Under the pieces are notes generated by a model. That model searched no databases. It was given only the letters and a program-made list of their open reading frames with translations, and was not told the DNA's origin. The translations under genes were made by a program, and so were the position numbers. From positions 186,001-250,000 of the forward strand of contig NZ_JBGCBY010000010.1 in the NCBI RefSeq assembly GCF_041262165.1: DNA of 64,000 nt, written 5' to 3'. This DNA comes from Streptacidiphilus sp041262165. GTDB taxonomy: Bacteria > Actinomycetota > Actinomycetes > Streptomycetales > Streptomycetaceae. Positions 1 to 8,698 of this stretch are shown in pieces. Each line of letters opens with the position of its first letter. Position 1 is the first letter of the stretch.

Positions 1-386
1 GCGAAGTCCTTGAGCCGGGTCAGCAACTGTCCCCAGGTGTAGGCGGCCGGCGGCAGACCGGGGTCGTCGGACTGCCAGCCGCGGTGCCGGAACAGGACGC
101 GGGTACTGCCCGCCTCCAGGGCGTCGGACAGTTCCCAGGTGATCGTCGTCGCGGCCCAGTGCGGCGGGAAGTCCCCGACGGAGGTCCACGCGACCCGGTT
201 CTCGCTGCTCTCGTCCCGCCGGAGCTGGAACGGCTCCGGCACGCCGGGGAAGTCGAAGAGCAGGATCTCGTCCTTGCGGCCCACCCCGGTCGTCCACCAG
301 CCCATCAGGCCGTCGTGGGTGTCCAGGGCCCGGTGGATCGTTGCTCGATCGGCGGCGATGTCGACCTGGAGGGCGATCTCGGACAT
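1..386 (-). CDS. SRPBCC/START-domain protein, C-terminus outside window
   Basis: The reading frame starts with ATG at 386 and runs off the left edge, so about 128 residues are visible. The translation (MSEIALQVDIAADRATIHRALD..., then GLMGWWT and a late RVLFRHRGW segment) matches the SRPBCC fold of the activator-of-Hsp90-ATPase-like (AHSA1) type, a small helix-grip domain that binds hydrophobic ligands. GAGGAG lies about 6 bases upstream of the ATG and decides the start. The ligand cannot be told from sequence. The gene lies 111 bases downstream of, and on the same strand as, the phosphodiesterase-like gene, so the two may be co-transcribed. Confidence 0.75.
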   Translation of the reverse strand, partial: MSEIALQVDIAADRATIHRALDTHDGLMGWWTTGVGRKDEILLFDFPGVPEPFQLRRDESSENRVAWTSVGDFPPHWAATTITWELSDALEAGSTRVLFRHRGWQSDDPGLPPAAYTWGQLLTRLKDF

Positions 387-497
387 GGTGCTGCTCCTCG
401 TGCTCCGGAGGTTCTGGGGCGACCCTTCCTCTCCAGGATTCCCGCGATCGGCGGCGAGTGCGCGGCGAGTGCGGGGCGACGCCGCCGACCGGCCGGG

Positions 498-1406
498 TCA
501 GCGCGGGCCGGAACCGGTGCCCGTGCCGACCAGGGCCGGTTCCGCGACCGGGGTGAACGGTCGGCCGTCCAGGGTCCAGTGCGGGTCGGGGGCGATCTCC
601 AGGGCGGCGTAGACATGGGCCGCGACGTCGACATGACGCACCGTCATGACCGCTGTGCCGGCCTGGATCCCGGGCCCGGATGCGGCGACCCAGGCGGTCC
701 GCTCCAGTTCGCTGCGGCCGCCGTGGCCGCCCTCGTCGCGGTGGCCGTGGTCGGTGACCACGATGACGGTCCACTCCTCGTCGGCGAAGCCGGGTCGGTT
801 GCGCACGGCCTCCAGCAGGCGGCCCAGGCGCCGGTCCGCGGCGACCACGGCGCGACGGTACTCCTCACCGCAGCCGGTGAAGTGGGCCGTCTCGTCGACC
901 GCCCCGAGGTAGACGAAGGACGCCTGCGGGTTGTCGTCCCCACCCAGCACGTACGCCGCCTCGGCGGTCACCCGCTCGTCGCAGACCTCCCAGGCCTCGG
1001 GGGTGTCCTCCAGTGGGGCGACATAGGAGAGGCGGCCGGGCGCGGCGAACAGCGGGCCGCCCTGGCGGGCCAGGAACAGCGGCTCCCAGCCCCCGGCGGC
1101 GAAGGTCCGCCTGCGGTGCTCGGCCGCGAGCCTGGTGGTGAAGTCGGGGAAGACGTCGAGGCGGTTCCCGCCGAAGTGGTTGCCGAAGACCCCGTGCTTG
1201 GCCACGCCCACGCCGGTGACGATCGTCGCCCAGCAGGGCCCCGACATGGTGGGGGTGGCGTCGTCGACCTCGACCGGGGCAAGGAAGCCGGCGGCGGCGA
1301 CGGAGTCCAGGTGCGGGGTGTCGAGGGTCGGCAGCAGGTCGAGGCGTACCCCGTCGATGCCGACGACCAGGACGCGGCGGGGACCGGCAGGCCAGATGCT
1401 GGACAC
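498..1406 (-). CDS. Alkaline-phosphatase-superfamily protein (type I phosphodiesterase/nucleotide pyrophosphatase-like)
   Basis: The protein of 302 residues begins VSSIWPAGPRRVLVVGIDGV. It carries the superfamily landmarks in order: an N-terminal metal-binding Asp in GIDGVRLD, the nucleophile region TMSGPCWATIVTG where a Thr or Ser normally attacks phosphate, and the distal metal site VVTDHGHRDEGGHG. Family members hydrolyse phosphodiesters or phosphonates using two metals. No signal peptide is visible, so it is probably cytoplasmic. The GTG at 1406 is chosen because the conserved domain begins eight residues later and the longer open frame upstream (to 1652) is of low quality; the ribosome-binding site is weak. 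It is divergent from tdh. The substrate is unknown. Confidence 0.8.
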   Translation of the reverse strand: MSSIWPAGPRRVLVVGIDGVRLDLLPTLDTPHLDSVAAAGFLAPVEVDDATPTMSGPCWATIVTGVGVAKHGVFGNHFGGNRLDVFPDFTTRLAAEHRRRTFAAGGWEPLFLARQGGPLFAAPGRLSYVAPLEDTPEAWEVCDERVTAEAAYVLGGDDNPQASFVYLGAVDETAHFTGCGEEYRRAVVAADRRLGRLLEAVRNRPGFADEEWTVIVVTDHGHRDEGGHGGRSELERTAWVAASGPGIQAGTAVMTVRHVDVAAHVYAALEIAPDPHWTLDGRPFTPVAEPALVGTGTGSGPR

Positions 1407-1505
1407 GGAGGTACCGTTCTCTCGGGGTGGATCGACTGGTCGGCACCCTACCCAGCCAGGGGCGGAGCAGGGAACGGTTCGCCCCGCCGATCGCGTCACC
1501 CCGGT

Positions 1506-1550
1506 CGTGATCGTGAAGCTGTCGTGATCTTGAAGCCGTGATCTTGAAGC
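1506..1550. repeat. Three 14-bp direct repeats upstream of tdh
   Basis: CGTGATCGTGAAGC (1506-1519) is followed by two exact copies of CGTGATCTTGAAGC (1523-1536 and 1537-1550). They lie in the 263-bp divergent region between the phosphodiesterase gene and tdh, where a regulator array or leader could sit. The same region has no other obvious structure. Confidence 0.7.
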
Positions 1551-1669
1551 TGTGCTGGCGGCGCACTTAAGAAAGCCTCGATGGACCTGGGGCTGCTGGG
1601 ACCGCCAGGGTGAGGAATGCTCACCGCGGTCGCGGTGCCGCGCTCGTGTCATGTCCTGGAGGCACCGCC

Positions 1670-2698
1670 GTGAAGGCTCTTGTGAAGGCGAAGGCAGAAC
1701 CCGGCCTGTGGCTGATGGACGTGCCGGAGCCCGAGGTCGGGCCCGGCGAGGTGCTGATCAAGGTGCTGCGCACCGGGATCTGCGGCACCGACCTGCATAT
1801 CCGCTCCTATGACGGCTGGGCGCAGCAGGCCGTGCGCACCCCGCTGGTGCTGGGCCACGAGTTCGTCGGCGAGGTCGTCGAGGTGGCGCCGGGCGTCGCG
1901 GACGTCGCGCCGGGTGACCTGGTCAGCGGCGAGGGCCACCTGGTCTGCGGCAAGTGCCGCAACTGCCTGGCCGGGCGGCGGCACCTGTGCCGCAGCACCG
2001 TGGGCCTGGGCATCGGCCGGGACGGCGCGTTCGCCGAGTACGTGACGCTCCCGGCATCCAACGTGTGGGTGCACCGGGTGCCGGTCGACCTGGACGTGGC
2101 CGCGATCTTCGACCCCTTCGGCAATGCCGTGCACACCGCGCTGTCCTTCCCCGTGGTCGGCGAGGACGTGCTGATCACCGGCGCCGGACCGATCGGCATC
2201 ATGGCGGCTGCGGTCGCCCGCCACGCCGGCGCCCGCAAGGTGATGATCACCGACGTCAGCCCGTACCGCCTGGAACTGGCGGAGAAGGTGGGCGTGAGCC
2301 TCGCCCTGGACGTGCGCTCGTCCACCATCGAGGAGGGCCAGCAGCGGCTGGGGCTGCGCGAGGGCTTCGATGTCGGGCTGGAGATGTCAGGGCGTCCGGA
2401 GGCCCTGCGCGAGATGATCGCCAACATGACGCACGGCGGTCGCATCGCGATGCTGGGCCTGCCGGCCGAGGAGTTCCCGGTCGACTTCGCCCGGGTGGTG
2501 ACCTCGATGATCACGCTCAAGGGCATCTACGGCCGGGAGATGTTCGAGACCTGGTACGCCATGTCCGTGCTGCTCGAGGGCGGCCTCGACCTCAGCCCGG
2601 TGATCACCGGGCGCTACCCGTACCAGGACTTCGACGCGGCGTTCGACGAGGCCGCCGGCGGACGCTGCGGCAAGGTCATCCTCGACTGGACCGCCTGA
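1670..2698 (+). CDS. tdh: L-threonine 3-dehydrogenase
   Basis: A zinc-dependent medium-chain dehydrogenase that oxidises L-threonine to 2-amino-3-ketobutyrate with NAD+. Its 342 residues match the usual 341-343. Visible features are the catalytic-zinc Cys in RTGICGTDLH, the GHEFVGEV motif, the structural-zinc cluster CGKCRNCLAGRRHLC, and the nucleotide-binding loop ITGAGPIGIMAA. The GTG at 1670 is chosen because GGAGG sits 8 bases upstream and VKALVKAK is the expected N-terminus. It is followed after about 100 bases by kbl, the next enzyme of the pathway, so the pair converts threonine to glycine and acetyl-CoA. Threonine specificity rests on the length and this neighbour. Confidence 0.93.
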   Translation: MKALVKAKAEPGLWLMDVPEPEVGPGEVLIKVLRTGICGTDLHIRSYDGWAQQAVRTPLVLGHEFVGEVVEVAPGVADVAPGDLVSGEGHLVCGKCRNCLAGRRHLCRSTVGLGIGRDGAFAEYVTLPASNVWVHRVPVDLDVAAIFDPFGNAVHTALSFPVVGEDVLITGAGPIGIMAAAVARHAGARKVMITDVSPYRLELAEKVGVSLALDVRSSTIEEGQQRLGLREGFDVGLEMSGRPEALREMIANMTHGGRIAMLGLPAEEFPVDFARVVTSMITLKGIYGREMFETWYAMSVLLEGGLDLSPVITGRYPYQDFDAAFDEAAGGRCGKVILDWTA

Positions 2699-2736
2699 GC
2701 CGCCTGAGCATTCCGTACCGCCCGCCCCACCCGCAC

Positions 2737-2785
2737 CGCCTTCGTGACCGCACCGCCTTCGTGACCGCTGCGCCTTCGTGACCGC
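2737..2785. repeat. 17-bp tandem repeat between tdh and kbl
   Basis: Three copies of CGCCTTCGTGACCGC, each followed by two variable bases, start at 2737, 2754 and 2771, an exact 17-base period. The array occupies half of the tdh-kbl spacer and ends just before the kbl ribosome-binding site. Confidence 0.8.
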
Positions 2786-2802
2786 ACATGGGAGACCACC
2801 CG

Positions 2803-4011
2803 ATGCTCGACTCAGTCCGCGCGGACCTGCGCGCCACCCTCGACGAGATCCGCGCCGCGGGCCTGCACAAGCCGGAGCGGGTGATCGGCACCCCGCAGAG
2901 CGCCACGGTCGCCGTCACGGCGGGCGGCCGTCCTGGTGAGGTGCTGAACTTCTGCGCCAACAACTACCTGGGCCTCGCCGACAACGCCGAGGTGGTCGCC
3001 GCCGCCAAGGACGCGCTGGACCGCTGGGGCTACGGCATGGCCTCGGTCCGCTTCATCTGCGGCACCCAGGAGGTCCACAAGGAGCTGGAGGCGCGGCTGT
3101 CCGCCTTCCTCGGCATGGAGGACACCATCCTCTACAGCTCCTGCTTCGACGCCAACGGCGGCGTCTTCGAGACGCTGCTGGACGAGCGCGACGCGGTGAT
3201 CTCCGACGCGCTGAACCACGCCAGCATCATCGACGGCATCCGGCTCTCCAAGGCCCGCCGGTTCCGCTACGCCAACCGCGACATGGCCGACCTGGAGCAG
3301 CAGCTCAAGGAGGCCGGGGACGCCCGCAGGAAGCTCGTGGTCACCGACGGCGTGTTCTCCATGGACGGCTACGTCGCCCCGCTGGAGCAGATCTGCGACC
3401 TGGCGGAGCGCTACGGCGCGATGGTCATGGTGGACGACTCGCACGCGGTGGGCTTCGTCGGCCCGGGCGGCCGCGGCACGCCCGAGCTGCACGGCGTGAT
3501 GGACCGGGTGGACATCCTCACCGGGACGCTGGGCAAGGCCCTCGGCGGGGCGTCGGGCGGCTACGTCGCCGCCCGCGCCGAGATCGTGGAGCTGCTGCGC
3601 CAGCGCTCGCGCCCGTACCTGTTCTCCAACTCCCTGGCCCCGGTGATCGCCGCCGCCTCGCTGAAGGTCCTCGACCTGCTGGAGGACGACACCTCGGGCA
3701 AGGGCGCGGAGCGACGCGAGCGCCTCTACGCGAACACGGCGCTGTTCCGGACGAGGATGACCGAGGAGGGCTTCGAGATCCTGCCCGGCGACCACCCGAT
3801 CGCCCCCGTCATGATCGGCGACGCCGAGCAGGCGGGTCGGATCGCCGAGCTGCTGCTCGACCACGGCGTCTACGCCGTCGGCTTCTCCTACCCGGTCGTG
3901 CCGCACGGCAAGGCCCGGATCCGGGTGCAGCTGTCGGCCGGCCACTCGGCCGAGGACGTGGAGCGCGCCGTCGCCGCATTCGTCGCCGCGAGGGCCGCCC
4001 TGGCAGGATGA
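2803..4011 (+). CDS. kbl: Glycine C-acetyltransferase (2-amino-3-ketobutyrate CoA ligase)
   Basis: A PLP enzyme of the alpha-oxoamine synthase family that cleaves 2-amino-3-ketobutyrate with CoA into glycine and acetyl-CoA. The 402-residue protein has the family signatures FCANNYLGLA near the N-terminus, the PLP-contact DDSHAVGFVG, and the lysine motif TGTLGKALGGASGG. ATG 2803 is preferred to ATG 2788 because GGGAG lies 8 bases before it and MLDSVRADL aligns with the usual start. It forms an operon with tdh upstream and with the LysR gene four bases downstream. Confidence 0.93.
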   Translation: MLDSVRADLRATLDEIRAAGLHKPERVIGTPQSATVAVTAGGRPGEVLNFCANNYLGLADNAEVVAAAKDALDRWGYGMASVRFICGTQEVHKELEARLSAFLGMEDTILYSSCFDANGGVFETLLDERDAVISDALNHASIIDGIRLSKARRFRYANRDMADLEQQLKEAGDARRKLVVTDGVFSMDGYVAPLEQICDLAERYGAMVMVDDSHAVGFVGPGGRGTPELHGVMDRVDILTGTLGKALGGASGGYVAARAEIVELLRQRSRPYLFSNSLAPVIAAASLKVLDLLEDDTSGKGAERRERLYANTALFRTRMTEEGFEILPGDHPIAPVMIGDAEQAGRIAELLLDHGVYAVGFSYPVVPHGKARIRVQLSAGHSAEDVERAVAAFVAARAALAG

Positions 4012-4015
4012 CCGG

Positions 4016-4939
4016 GTGATCGATGCCCGGCGACTGCGCACGCTGCGGGCCGTGGCGGACCACCGGACGGTGACCGCCGCGGCCGCCGCGCTGTATCTGA
4101 CGCCCTCCGCCGTGTCCCAGCAGCTGGCCGCGCTGGAGAACGAGGTGGGCCAGCAACTGCTGGTACGCGACGGGCGCGGGGTCCGGCTGACGGCGGCGGG
4201 CGAGATCCTGGTGAACCACAGCAATGTGGTCATGGCCCAGCTGGAGCGGGCCGAGGCCGAGCTCGCCGCGTACGGCGCCGGCGAGTCGGGCGACGTGACC
4301 GTGGTCTCCTTCGCGACCGGGATCGCCACCGTGGTCGCCCCCGCGATGGCGGACCTGGCGCGGACCGCACCGGGTATCCGGATGCGGGTCCGGGACGCCG
4401 AGGGCGACGCGAGCCTGATGATGGTGCTCGACGGGCACGCGGACCTGGCGGTCGCCGTCGAGTACCGGGGCGCGCCGCGCGAGGACGACCAGCGGCTGGC
4501 CCGGGTCCCCCTCTACGCCGAGCCGTTCGACGCCGTGCTGCCTCGGGGCCACCGGCTGGCCGGGGGTGAGCGGGTGGCTGTCGCCGACCTCGCCGACGAG
4601 CCCTGGATCGGTCCCTACCCGGGCAACCCCTGCCATGACGTGGTCGTGCTGGCGTGCGAGTTCGCCGGGTTCCAGCCGAGGCTGGCGCACTCCTCCGACG
4701 ACTTCAGGGCGGTCGCCGCGCTGGCCGGGGCCGGGGCGGGCGTGGCCCTGGTGCCCCGTTCGGCGCTGCGCGGGGTGGACCTGCCGGACGTGGTGATCCT
4801 GCCGGTGGCCGGGGACCCGGCGACGCGCCGGGTGTTCGCCGCGGTCCGGCGGGGAGCGGAGCAGCACCCGCTGATCCGCCCGGTCCTGGCCGCGCTGCGC
4901 GCCGCTGCGGACCGGGCCAGGCCTGCGGCCGAGGGCTGA
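4016..4939 (+). CDS. LysR-family transcriptional regulator
   Basis: The 307-residue protein begins VIDARRLRTLRAVADHRTVTAAAAALYLTPSAVSQQLAALE, a textbook LysR winged helix (residues about 1-60), followed by a two-lobed LysR substrate-binding domain. The GTG start is four bases after the kbl stop, so translation is probably coupled. LysR proteins usually control neighbouring genes in response to a small metabolite; control of threonine-to-glycine degradation by this one is inferred from position only. The usual LysR arrangement is divergent, so the co-directional placement at the end of the operon is slightly unusual. Confidence 0.9.
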   Translation: MIDARRLRTLRAVADHRTVTAAAAALYLTPSAVSQQLAALENEVGQQLLVRDGRGVRLTAAGEILVNHSNVVMAQLERAEAELAAYGAGESGDVTVVSFATGIATVVAPAMADLARTAPGIRMRVRDAEGDASLMMVLDGHADLAVAVEYRGAPREDDQRLARVPLYAEPFDAVLPRGHRLAGGERVAVADLADEPWIGPYPGNPCHDVVVLACEFAGFQPRLAHSSDDFRAVAALAGAGAGVALVPRSALRGVDLPDVVILPVAGDPATRRVFAAVRRGAEQHPLIRPVLAALRAAADRARPAAEG

Positions 4940-4983
4940 CCAGGCGTCAGTCCGTACCGGACGGACTCGTCCTGCAACGATTC

Positions 4984-4995
4984 AACAGCGCTGTT
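4984..4995. promoter_or_regulatory. Perfect palindrome upstream of MarR gene, probable autoregulatory operator
   Basis: AACAGCGCTGTT is a perfect 12-bp palindrome ending 11 bases before the MarR start. TACATT (4995-5000) could be the -10 hexamer, so the palindrome would lie in the promoter spacer. MarR dimers bind such sites and repress their own operon. Confidence 0.6.
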
Positions 4996-5006
4996 ACATT
5001 AGCGCC

Positions 5007-5504
5007 ATGAGTCCTCCCGATTCCGGCGCCACTCCCGGTCCCGGGCTGCTCGGGACCCGGCTGCAGCACCTGCTCGACCTTCTGGACGCCGATGTCGCGG
5101 CCGGCTACACCGACCTGGGCCTGGACGGGTTCCGGCCGCGCTTCACCCCCCTGGTCCGGATCCTCGCCGCGACTGGCCCCGGGCCCATCCGTGACCTGGC
5201 CGAAGCGGTCGGCGTGACCCACTCCGCCGCGAGCCAGACGGTGGCCCAGATGGCCAAGCAGGGCCTGGTCACGCTCACCCCCGGCAGCGACGCCCGGCAG
5301 CGGATAGTCCGGCTGACGCCCCTGGCCGAGTCGCTGCTGCCGAAGCTGGAGACGGAGTGGGCGGCCACGACCGCCGCGGCCGCCACGTTCGAGGCCGAGC
5401 TGTCCTACCCGCTGAGTCGACTTCTCGATGAAGCTCTCGAAGCCCTCCGCCGCCGCCCACTTCGGCAGCGCATCGCCGACTCGCAGGGAGGTGGGTGCTC
5501 ATGA
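5007..5504 (+). CDS. MarR-family transcriptional regulator
   Basis: A 165-residue winged-helix protein. The helix-turn-helix reads GPGPIRDLAEAVGVTHSAASQTVAQMAKQG, followed by the wing LVTLTPGSDARQRIVRLT, both typical of MarR. Its stop overlaps the start of the antiporter gene (ATGA at 5501-5504), so the two form one translationally coupled operon. Autoregulation through the palindrome at 4984-4995 is likely. MarR proteins usually respond to small aromatic or oxidising ligands, but the effector here is unknown. Confidence 0.88.
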   Translation: MSPPDSGATPGPGLLGTRLQHLLDLLDADVAAGYTDLGLDGFRPRFTPLVRILAATGPGPIRDLAEAVGVTHSAASQTVAQMAKQGLVTLTPGSDARQRIVRLTPLAESLLPKLETEWAATTAAAATFEAELSYPLSRLLDEALEALRRRPLRQRIADSQGGGCS

Positions 5505-6691
5505 GCTTCGCGACCCTGGCCGTGATCTCGCTGGCGGCGCTGCTCGGGCCGCTCCTGGCGCTACCGCGGCGCTGGCACCTGCCGCTGCTGCTGGGGGAGC
5601 TGGTCGCCGGGGTGCTGCTCGGCCCGACCGCCATCGGCTTCCTGCACGCGGGCAACCAGACCTTCACCTTCCTCGCCGACATCGGGTTCGCGCTGATCAT
5701 GTTCGTCGCCGGCGCCCACGTCCCGGTGCGCGACGCGAGCCTGCGCGCGGGACTGCGGACCGGGGCGCTGCGCGCGGTCGCCGTGGGCGCGCTGGCGGTC
5801 CTGCCCGCACTGGCGGTCGCCAGGGCCTTCGGCACCGGCCACACCGCCCTGTACGCGGTGCTGATGGCGTCCTCCTCGGCCGCGCTGGTGCTGCCGATCG
5901 TCGACTCGCTGTCCCTCGGCGGTCCGCAGGTACTGCAACTGCTGCCCCAGGTCGCGGTCGCGGACACCGCGTGCATCGTCGCCCTGCCGCTGGTGATCGA
6001 CCCCGGCCATGCCGCCCGCGCGGCGCTCGGCGCGCTCGCGGTCATCGGCTGTGCGGCCGTGCTCTTCCTGGTCCTGCGCCGGGTGGAGCGGGCCGGCCTC
6101 CGGCGCCGGATGCACCGCCTGTCCGAGCGGCGCGGGTTCGCCCTGGAGCTGCGGATCAGCCTGACGATCGTGTTCGCCCTGGCCGCGCTCGCCGTACGCA
6201 CGCACGTGTCCATCATGCTGGCCGGGTTCTCCTTCGGTCTCGTGGTCGCGGGCATCGGCGAGCCACGACGGCTGGCGAAGCAGTTGTTCGCGCTGACCGA
6301 GGGGTTTTTCGGCCCGCTGTTCTTCCTGTGGCTGGGCGCATCGCTGGACCTGCGCGAACTGGGCCGCCACCCCTCCTACCTCCTGGTCGGGCTGCTGCTC
6401 GGGCTGGGCGCTCTCGCCGTGCACGCCGCCATGCGCGCCACCGGCCAGCCCGTCTCCCTCGGCGCGCTGGGCGCCGCGCAGCTGGGCGTGCCGGTGGCCG
6501 CGGCAACCCTCGGGTCGCAGCTGCACCTGCTCAAAGCGGGTGAGCCCGCCGCGCTGATGCTCGGAGCGCTCATCACCATCGCGGCAGCCACCGCTGCGGG
6601 CGGCCTCGCGGTGCGCAGCGGTCTGACGACTCCTCCGGTTCCACCGCAGCACCCCGACAGGCACCACCCCGATAGGCATCCGCCGGGCTGA
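5501..6691 (+). CDS. Cation:proton antiporter (CPA2/Kef type), membrane domain only
   Basis: A 396-residue integral membrane protein with about 11-12 hydrophobic helices, starting MSFATLAVISLAALLGPLLAL. It resembles the Na+/H+ exchanger domain of the CPA2 family, with the HLPLLLGELVAGVLLGPTAIG motif near the N-terminus. These carriers exchange Na+ or K+ for protons. There is no C-terminal TrkA-N regulatory domain; the C-terminus is a short His/Pro-rich tail. ATG 5501 is chosen over GTG 5495 because GGGAGG lies directly upstream and the ATG overlaps the MarR stop. The coupled MarR gene suggests induction by a chemical stress. Confidence 0.85.
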   Translation: MSFATLAVISLAALLGPLLALPRRWHLPLLLGELVAGVLLGPTAIGFLHAGNQTFTFLADIGFALIMFVAGAHVPVRDASLRAGLRTGALRAVAVGALAVLPALAVARAFGTGHTALYAVLMASSSAALVLPIVDSLSLGGPQVLQLLPQVAVADTACIVALPLVIDPGHAARAALGALAVIGCAAVLFLVLRRVERAGLRRRMHRLSERRGFALELRISLTIVFALAALAVRTHVSIMLAGFSFGLVVAGIGEPRRLAKQLFALTEGFFGPLFFLWLGASLDLRELGRHPSYLLVGLLLGLGALAVHAAMRATGQPVSLGALGAAQLGVPVAAATLGSQLHLLKAGEPAALMLGALITIAAATAAGGLAVRSGLTTPPVPPQHPDRHHPDRHPPG

Positions 6692-6735
6692 CATCCGTGG
6701 CAGAGTCCAAGCAGTCGACGAGAGGACAGGGAACA

Positions 6736-8208
6736 GTGACGAAGCCAGCCCAGGACCCTTCGGCAGCCGAGACGAGTGCCGGGGCCCGCAGCTACGACGT
6801 GGTCGTCGTCGGCGCCGGGCCGGTCGGGGAGAACGTCGCCGACCGGGTCCGCGCCGCCGGGCTGACGGTCGCCGTGGTCGAGAACGAGCTGGTCGGCGGT
6901 GAGTGTTCGTACTGGGCCTGCATGCCCAGCAAGGCGCTGCTGCGGCCTGCCATCGCCCTGGCCGACGCACGTCGCCTGGCCGGCGCCCGCCAGGCGGTGA
7001 CCGGCTCCCTCGACGTGGCCGCCGTGCTCGCCCGGCGCGACGCCTTCGCCTCGCACTGGCACGACGACGGCCAGGTCGGCTGGCTCAAGGGCATCGGCGC
7101 CGACCTGGTGCGCGGCCATGGACGGCTGGACGGCCCCCGCCGCGTCCGTGTCGAGCAACCCGAGGGCGGCAGCGTCCTGCTGACGGCACGTCATGCGGTG
7201 GTCGTCTCCACCGGCAGCCGGGCCATGCTTCCTCACATACCCGGCATCGACCGGGCCCGCCCATGGATCAGCCGCGACGCCACCTCCGCCTCCGCCGCGC
7301 CGCCCCGCCTGGCCGTCGTCGGTGGCGGCGTGGTCGGCGTGGAGATGGCCACCGCCTGGCAGGCACTCGGCTCGGAGGTCACCCTGCTGGTGCGCGGACC
7401 GCGTCTGCTGCCGAACCTTGAGCCCTTCGCGGGAGAACTGGTCGCCGCCGGACTCGCCGAGGCGGGCGTGGACGTGCGCACCGACACGCCGGTCACCGCA
7501 CTCGACCGTCCCGATCCCGCCGGGCCGGTCACTCTCCAACTGCAGGGCGGCGCAACCCTGGAGGCCGACGAGGTGCTCTTCGCCACCGGCCGGGTGCCGC
7601 ACACCGACGACCTCGGCCTGGACACCGTAGGGCTGCGCCCCGGCTCCTGGCTGGAGGTCGACGACAGCCTGCGCGTCACCGCCCTCGGCGACGGCTGGCT
7701 GTACGCCGTGGGCGATGTCAACCACCGCGCCCTGCTCACCCATCAGGGCAAGTACCAGGCCCGGATCGCCGGGGCGGCCATCGGCGCCCGCGCCGCCGGA
7801 CGGCCGGTGGACAGCGCACCCTGGGGTGCCCACAGCGCCACCGCCGACAACGCCACCGTGCCGCAGGTGGTCTTCACCGACCCGGAGGTGGCCGCCGTCG
7901 GCCTCACCGCCGCCCAGGCCGAAGGCGCCGGACTGCGCACCCGCGTGGTGGACTACGACCTCGGCAGCGTCGCCGGTGCCGGACTCTATGCCGACGGCTA
8001 CCGGGGCCATGCCCGGATCGTCGTCGACCTCGACCGGGGCCACCTCGTCGGCGCCACCCTCGTCGGGGCCGCGGTGAGCGAGCTGCTGCACTCCGCCACC
8101 ATCGCCATCGCCGCGCAGGTCCCGATCGAGCGCCTCTGGCACGCCGTGCCCTCCTACCCCACCATCAGCGAGATCTGGCTCCGCCTTCTGGAGGAGTACC
8201 GGGGCTGA
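6736..8208 (+). CDS. FAD-dependent pyridine nucleotide-disulfide oxidoreductase family enzyme with Tyr in place of catalytic His
   Basis: A 490-residue flavoprotein with an FAD-binding loop VVGAGPVGENVA, a redox-active cysteine pair Cys57-X4-Cys62 in ECSYWACMPSKA, an NAD(P)-binding loop VVGGGVVGVEMA, the second FAD motif YAVGDVNHR, and a C-terminal dimerisation domain. The family moves electrons from NAD(P)H through FAD to the disulfide and then to a substrate. In glutathione reductase and lipoamide dehydrogenase the C-terminal motif contains HPT; here it reads SYPTISE, with Tyr474 at the His position and a His at 469. Mercuric reductase also has Tyr there. GTG 6736 has AGAGGA and AGGGA upstream; GTG 6697 is an alternative. 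The substrate is unknown. Confidence 0.85.
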   Translation: MTKPAQDPSAAETSAGARSYDVVVVGAGPVGENVADRVRAAGLTVAVVENELVGGECSYWACMPSKALLRPAIALADARRLAGARQAVTGSLDVAAVLARRDAFASHWHDDGQVGWLKGIGADLVRGHGRLDGPRRVRVEQPEGGSVLLTARHAVVVSTGSRAMLPHIPGIDRARPWISRDATSASAAPPRLAVVGGGVVGVEMATAWQALGSEVTLLVRGPRLLPNLEPFAGELVAAGLAEAGVDVRTDTPVTALDRPDPAGPVTLQLQGGATLEADEVLFATGRVPHTDDLGLDTVGLRPGSWLEVDDSLRVTALGDGWLYAVGDVNHRALLTHQGKYQARIAGAAIGARAAGRPVDSAPWGAHSATADNATVPQVVFTDPEVAAVGLTAAQAEGAGLRTRVVDYDLGSVAGAGLYADGYRGHARIVVDLDRGHLVGATLVGAAVSELLHSATIAIAAQVPIERLWHAVPSYPTISEIWLRLLEEYRG

Positions 8209-8238
8209 CCGGCACGGACGGCACGGCAGACTGGCCCC

Positions 8239-8619
8239 ATGACGCCCCAACAACTCGCAACCGCCTGCCTGGCGCTCAACGGAAGCCTCGAGACCTTCCC
8301 CTTCAACCCGGAGACCTCGGTGTTCAAGGTAGGCGGCAAGATCTTCGCGATCAGCGCGCTGGACGCCCGGCCGCTGACCGTGAGCCTGAAGTGCGAACCC
8401 GAGCTCGCGCTGCGGCTGCGCGCCGCGCACCCGGCGATCACCGGCGGCTGGCACCTCAACAAGCGCCACTGGAACACGGTCCTGCTGGACGGCTCGCTGC
8501 CCGACGCCCTCGTGCGCGAGATGATCGAGGACTCCTACGACCTGGTCGCCGCCAAGCTGCCCCGCGCCCAGCAGCTGCTGCTGGACTGGCCCGGCGACCG
8601 GCGACCCGGAACGCCCTGA
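8239..8619 (+). CDS. MmcQ/YjbR family protein
   Basis: A 126-residue protein beginning MTPQQLATACLALNGSLETFPFNPETSVFKVGGKIFA and ending with the WHLNKRHWNTVLLDG and LVREMIEDSYDLV segments typical of the YjbR fold (double-wing, CyaY-like). Members are small cytoplasmic proteins often described as DNA-binding from their fold; no biochemical role is firmly established. It lies 30 bases after the flavoprotein gene and may be co-transcribed with it. Confidence 0.88.
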   Translation: MTPQQLATACLALNGSLETFPFNPETSVFKVGGKIFAISALDARPLTVSLKCEPELALRLRAAHPAITGGWHLNKRHWNTVLLDGSLPDALVREMIEDSYDLVAAKLPRAQQLLLDWPGDRRPGTP

Positions 8620-8698
8620 CCGGACCCGTACCTGACGAGTCCGGGCCGGACCGGACCTGACCCGACCGTACCGGCGTCGTGTACTCTGGCGTCGTCCA

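Noticed and set aside
84..1541. Plus-strand 485-codon frame over the first two genes
   Set aside because: It runs across two well-supported minus-strand genes and has a shadow-like composition.
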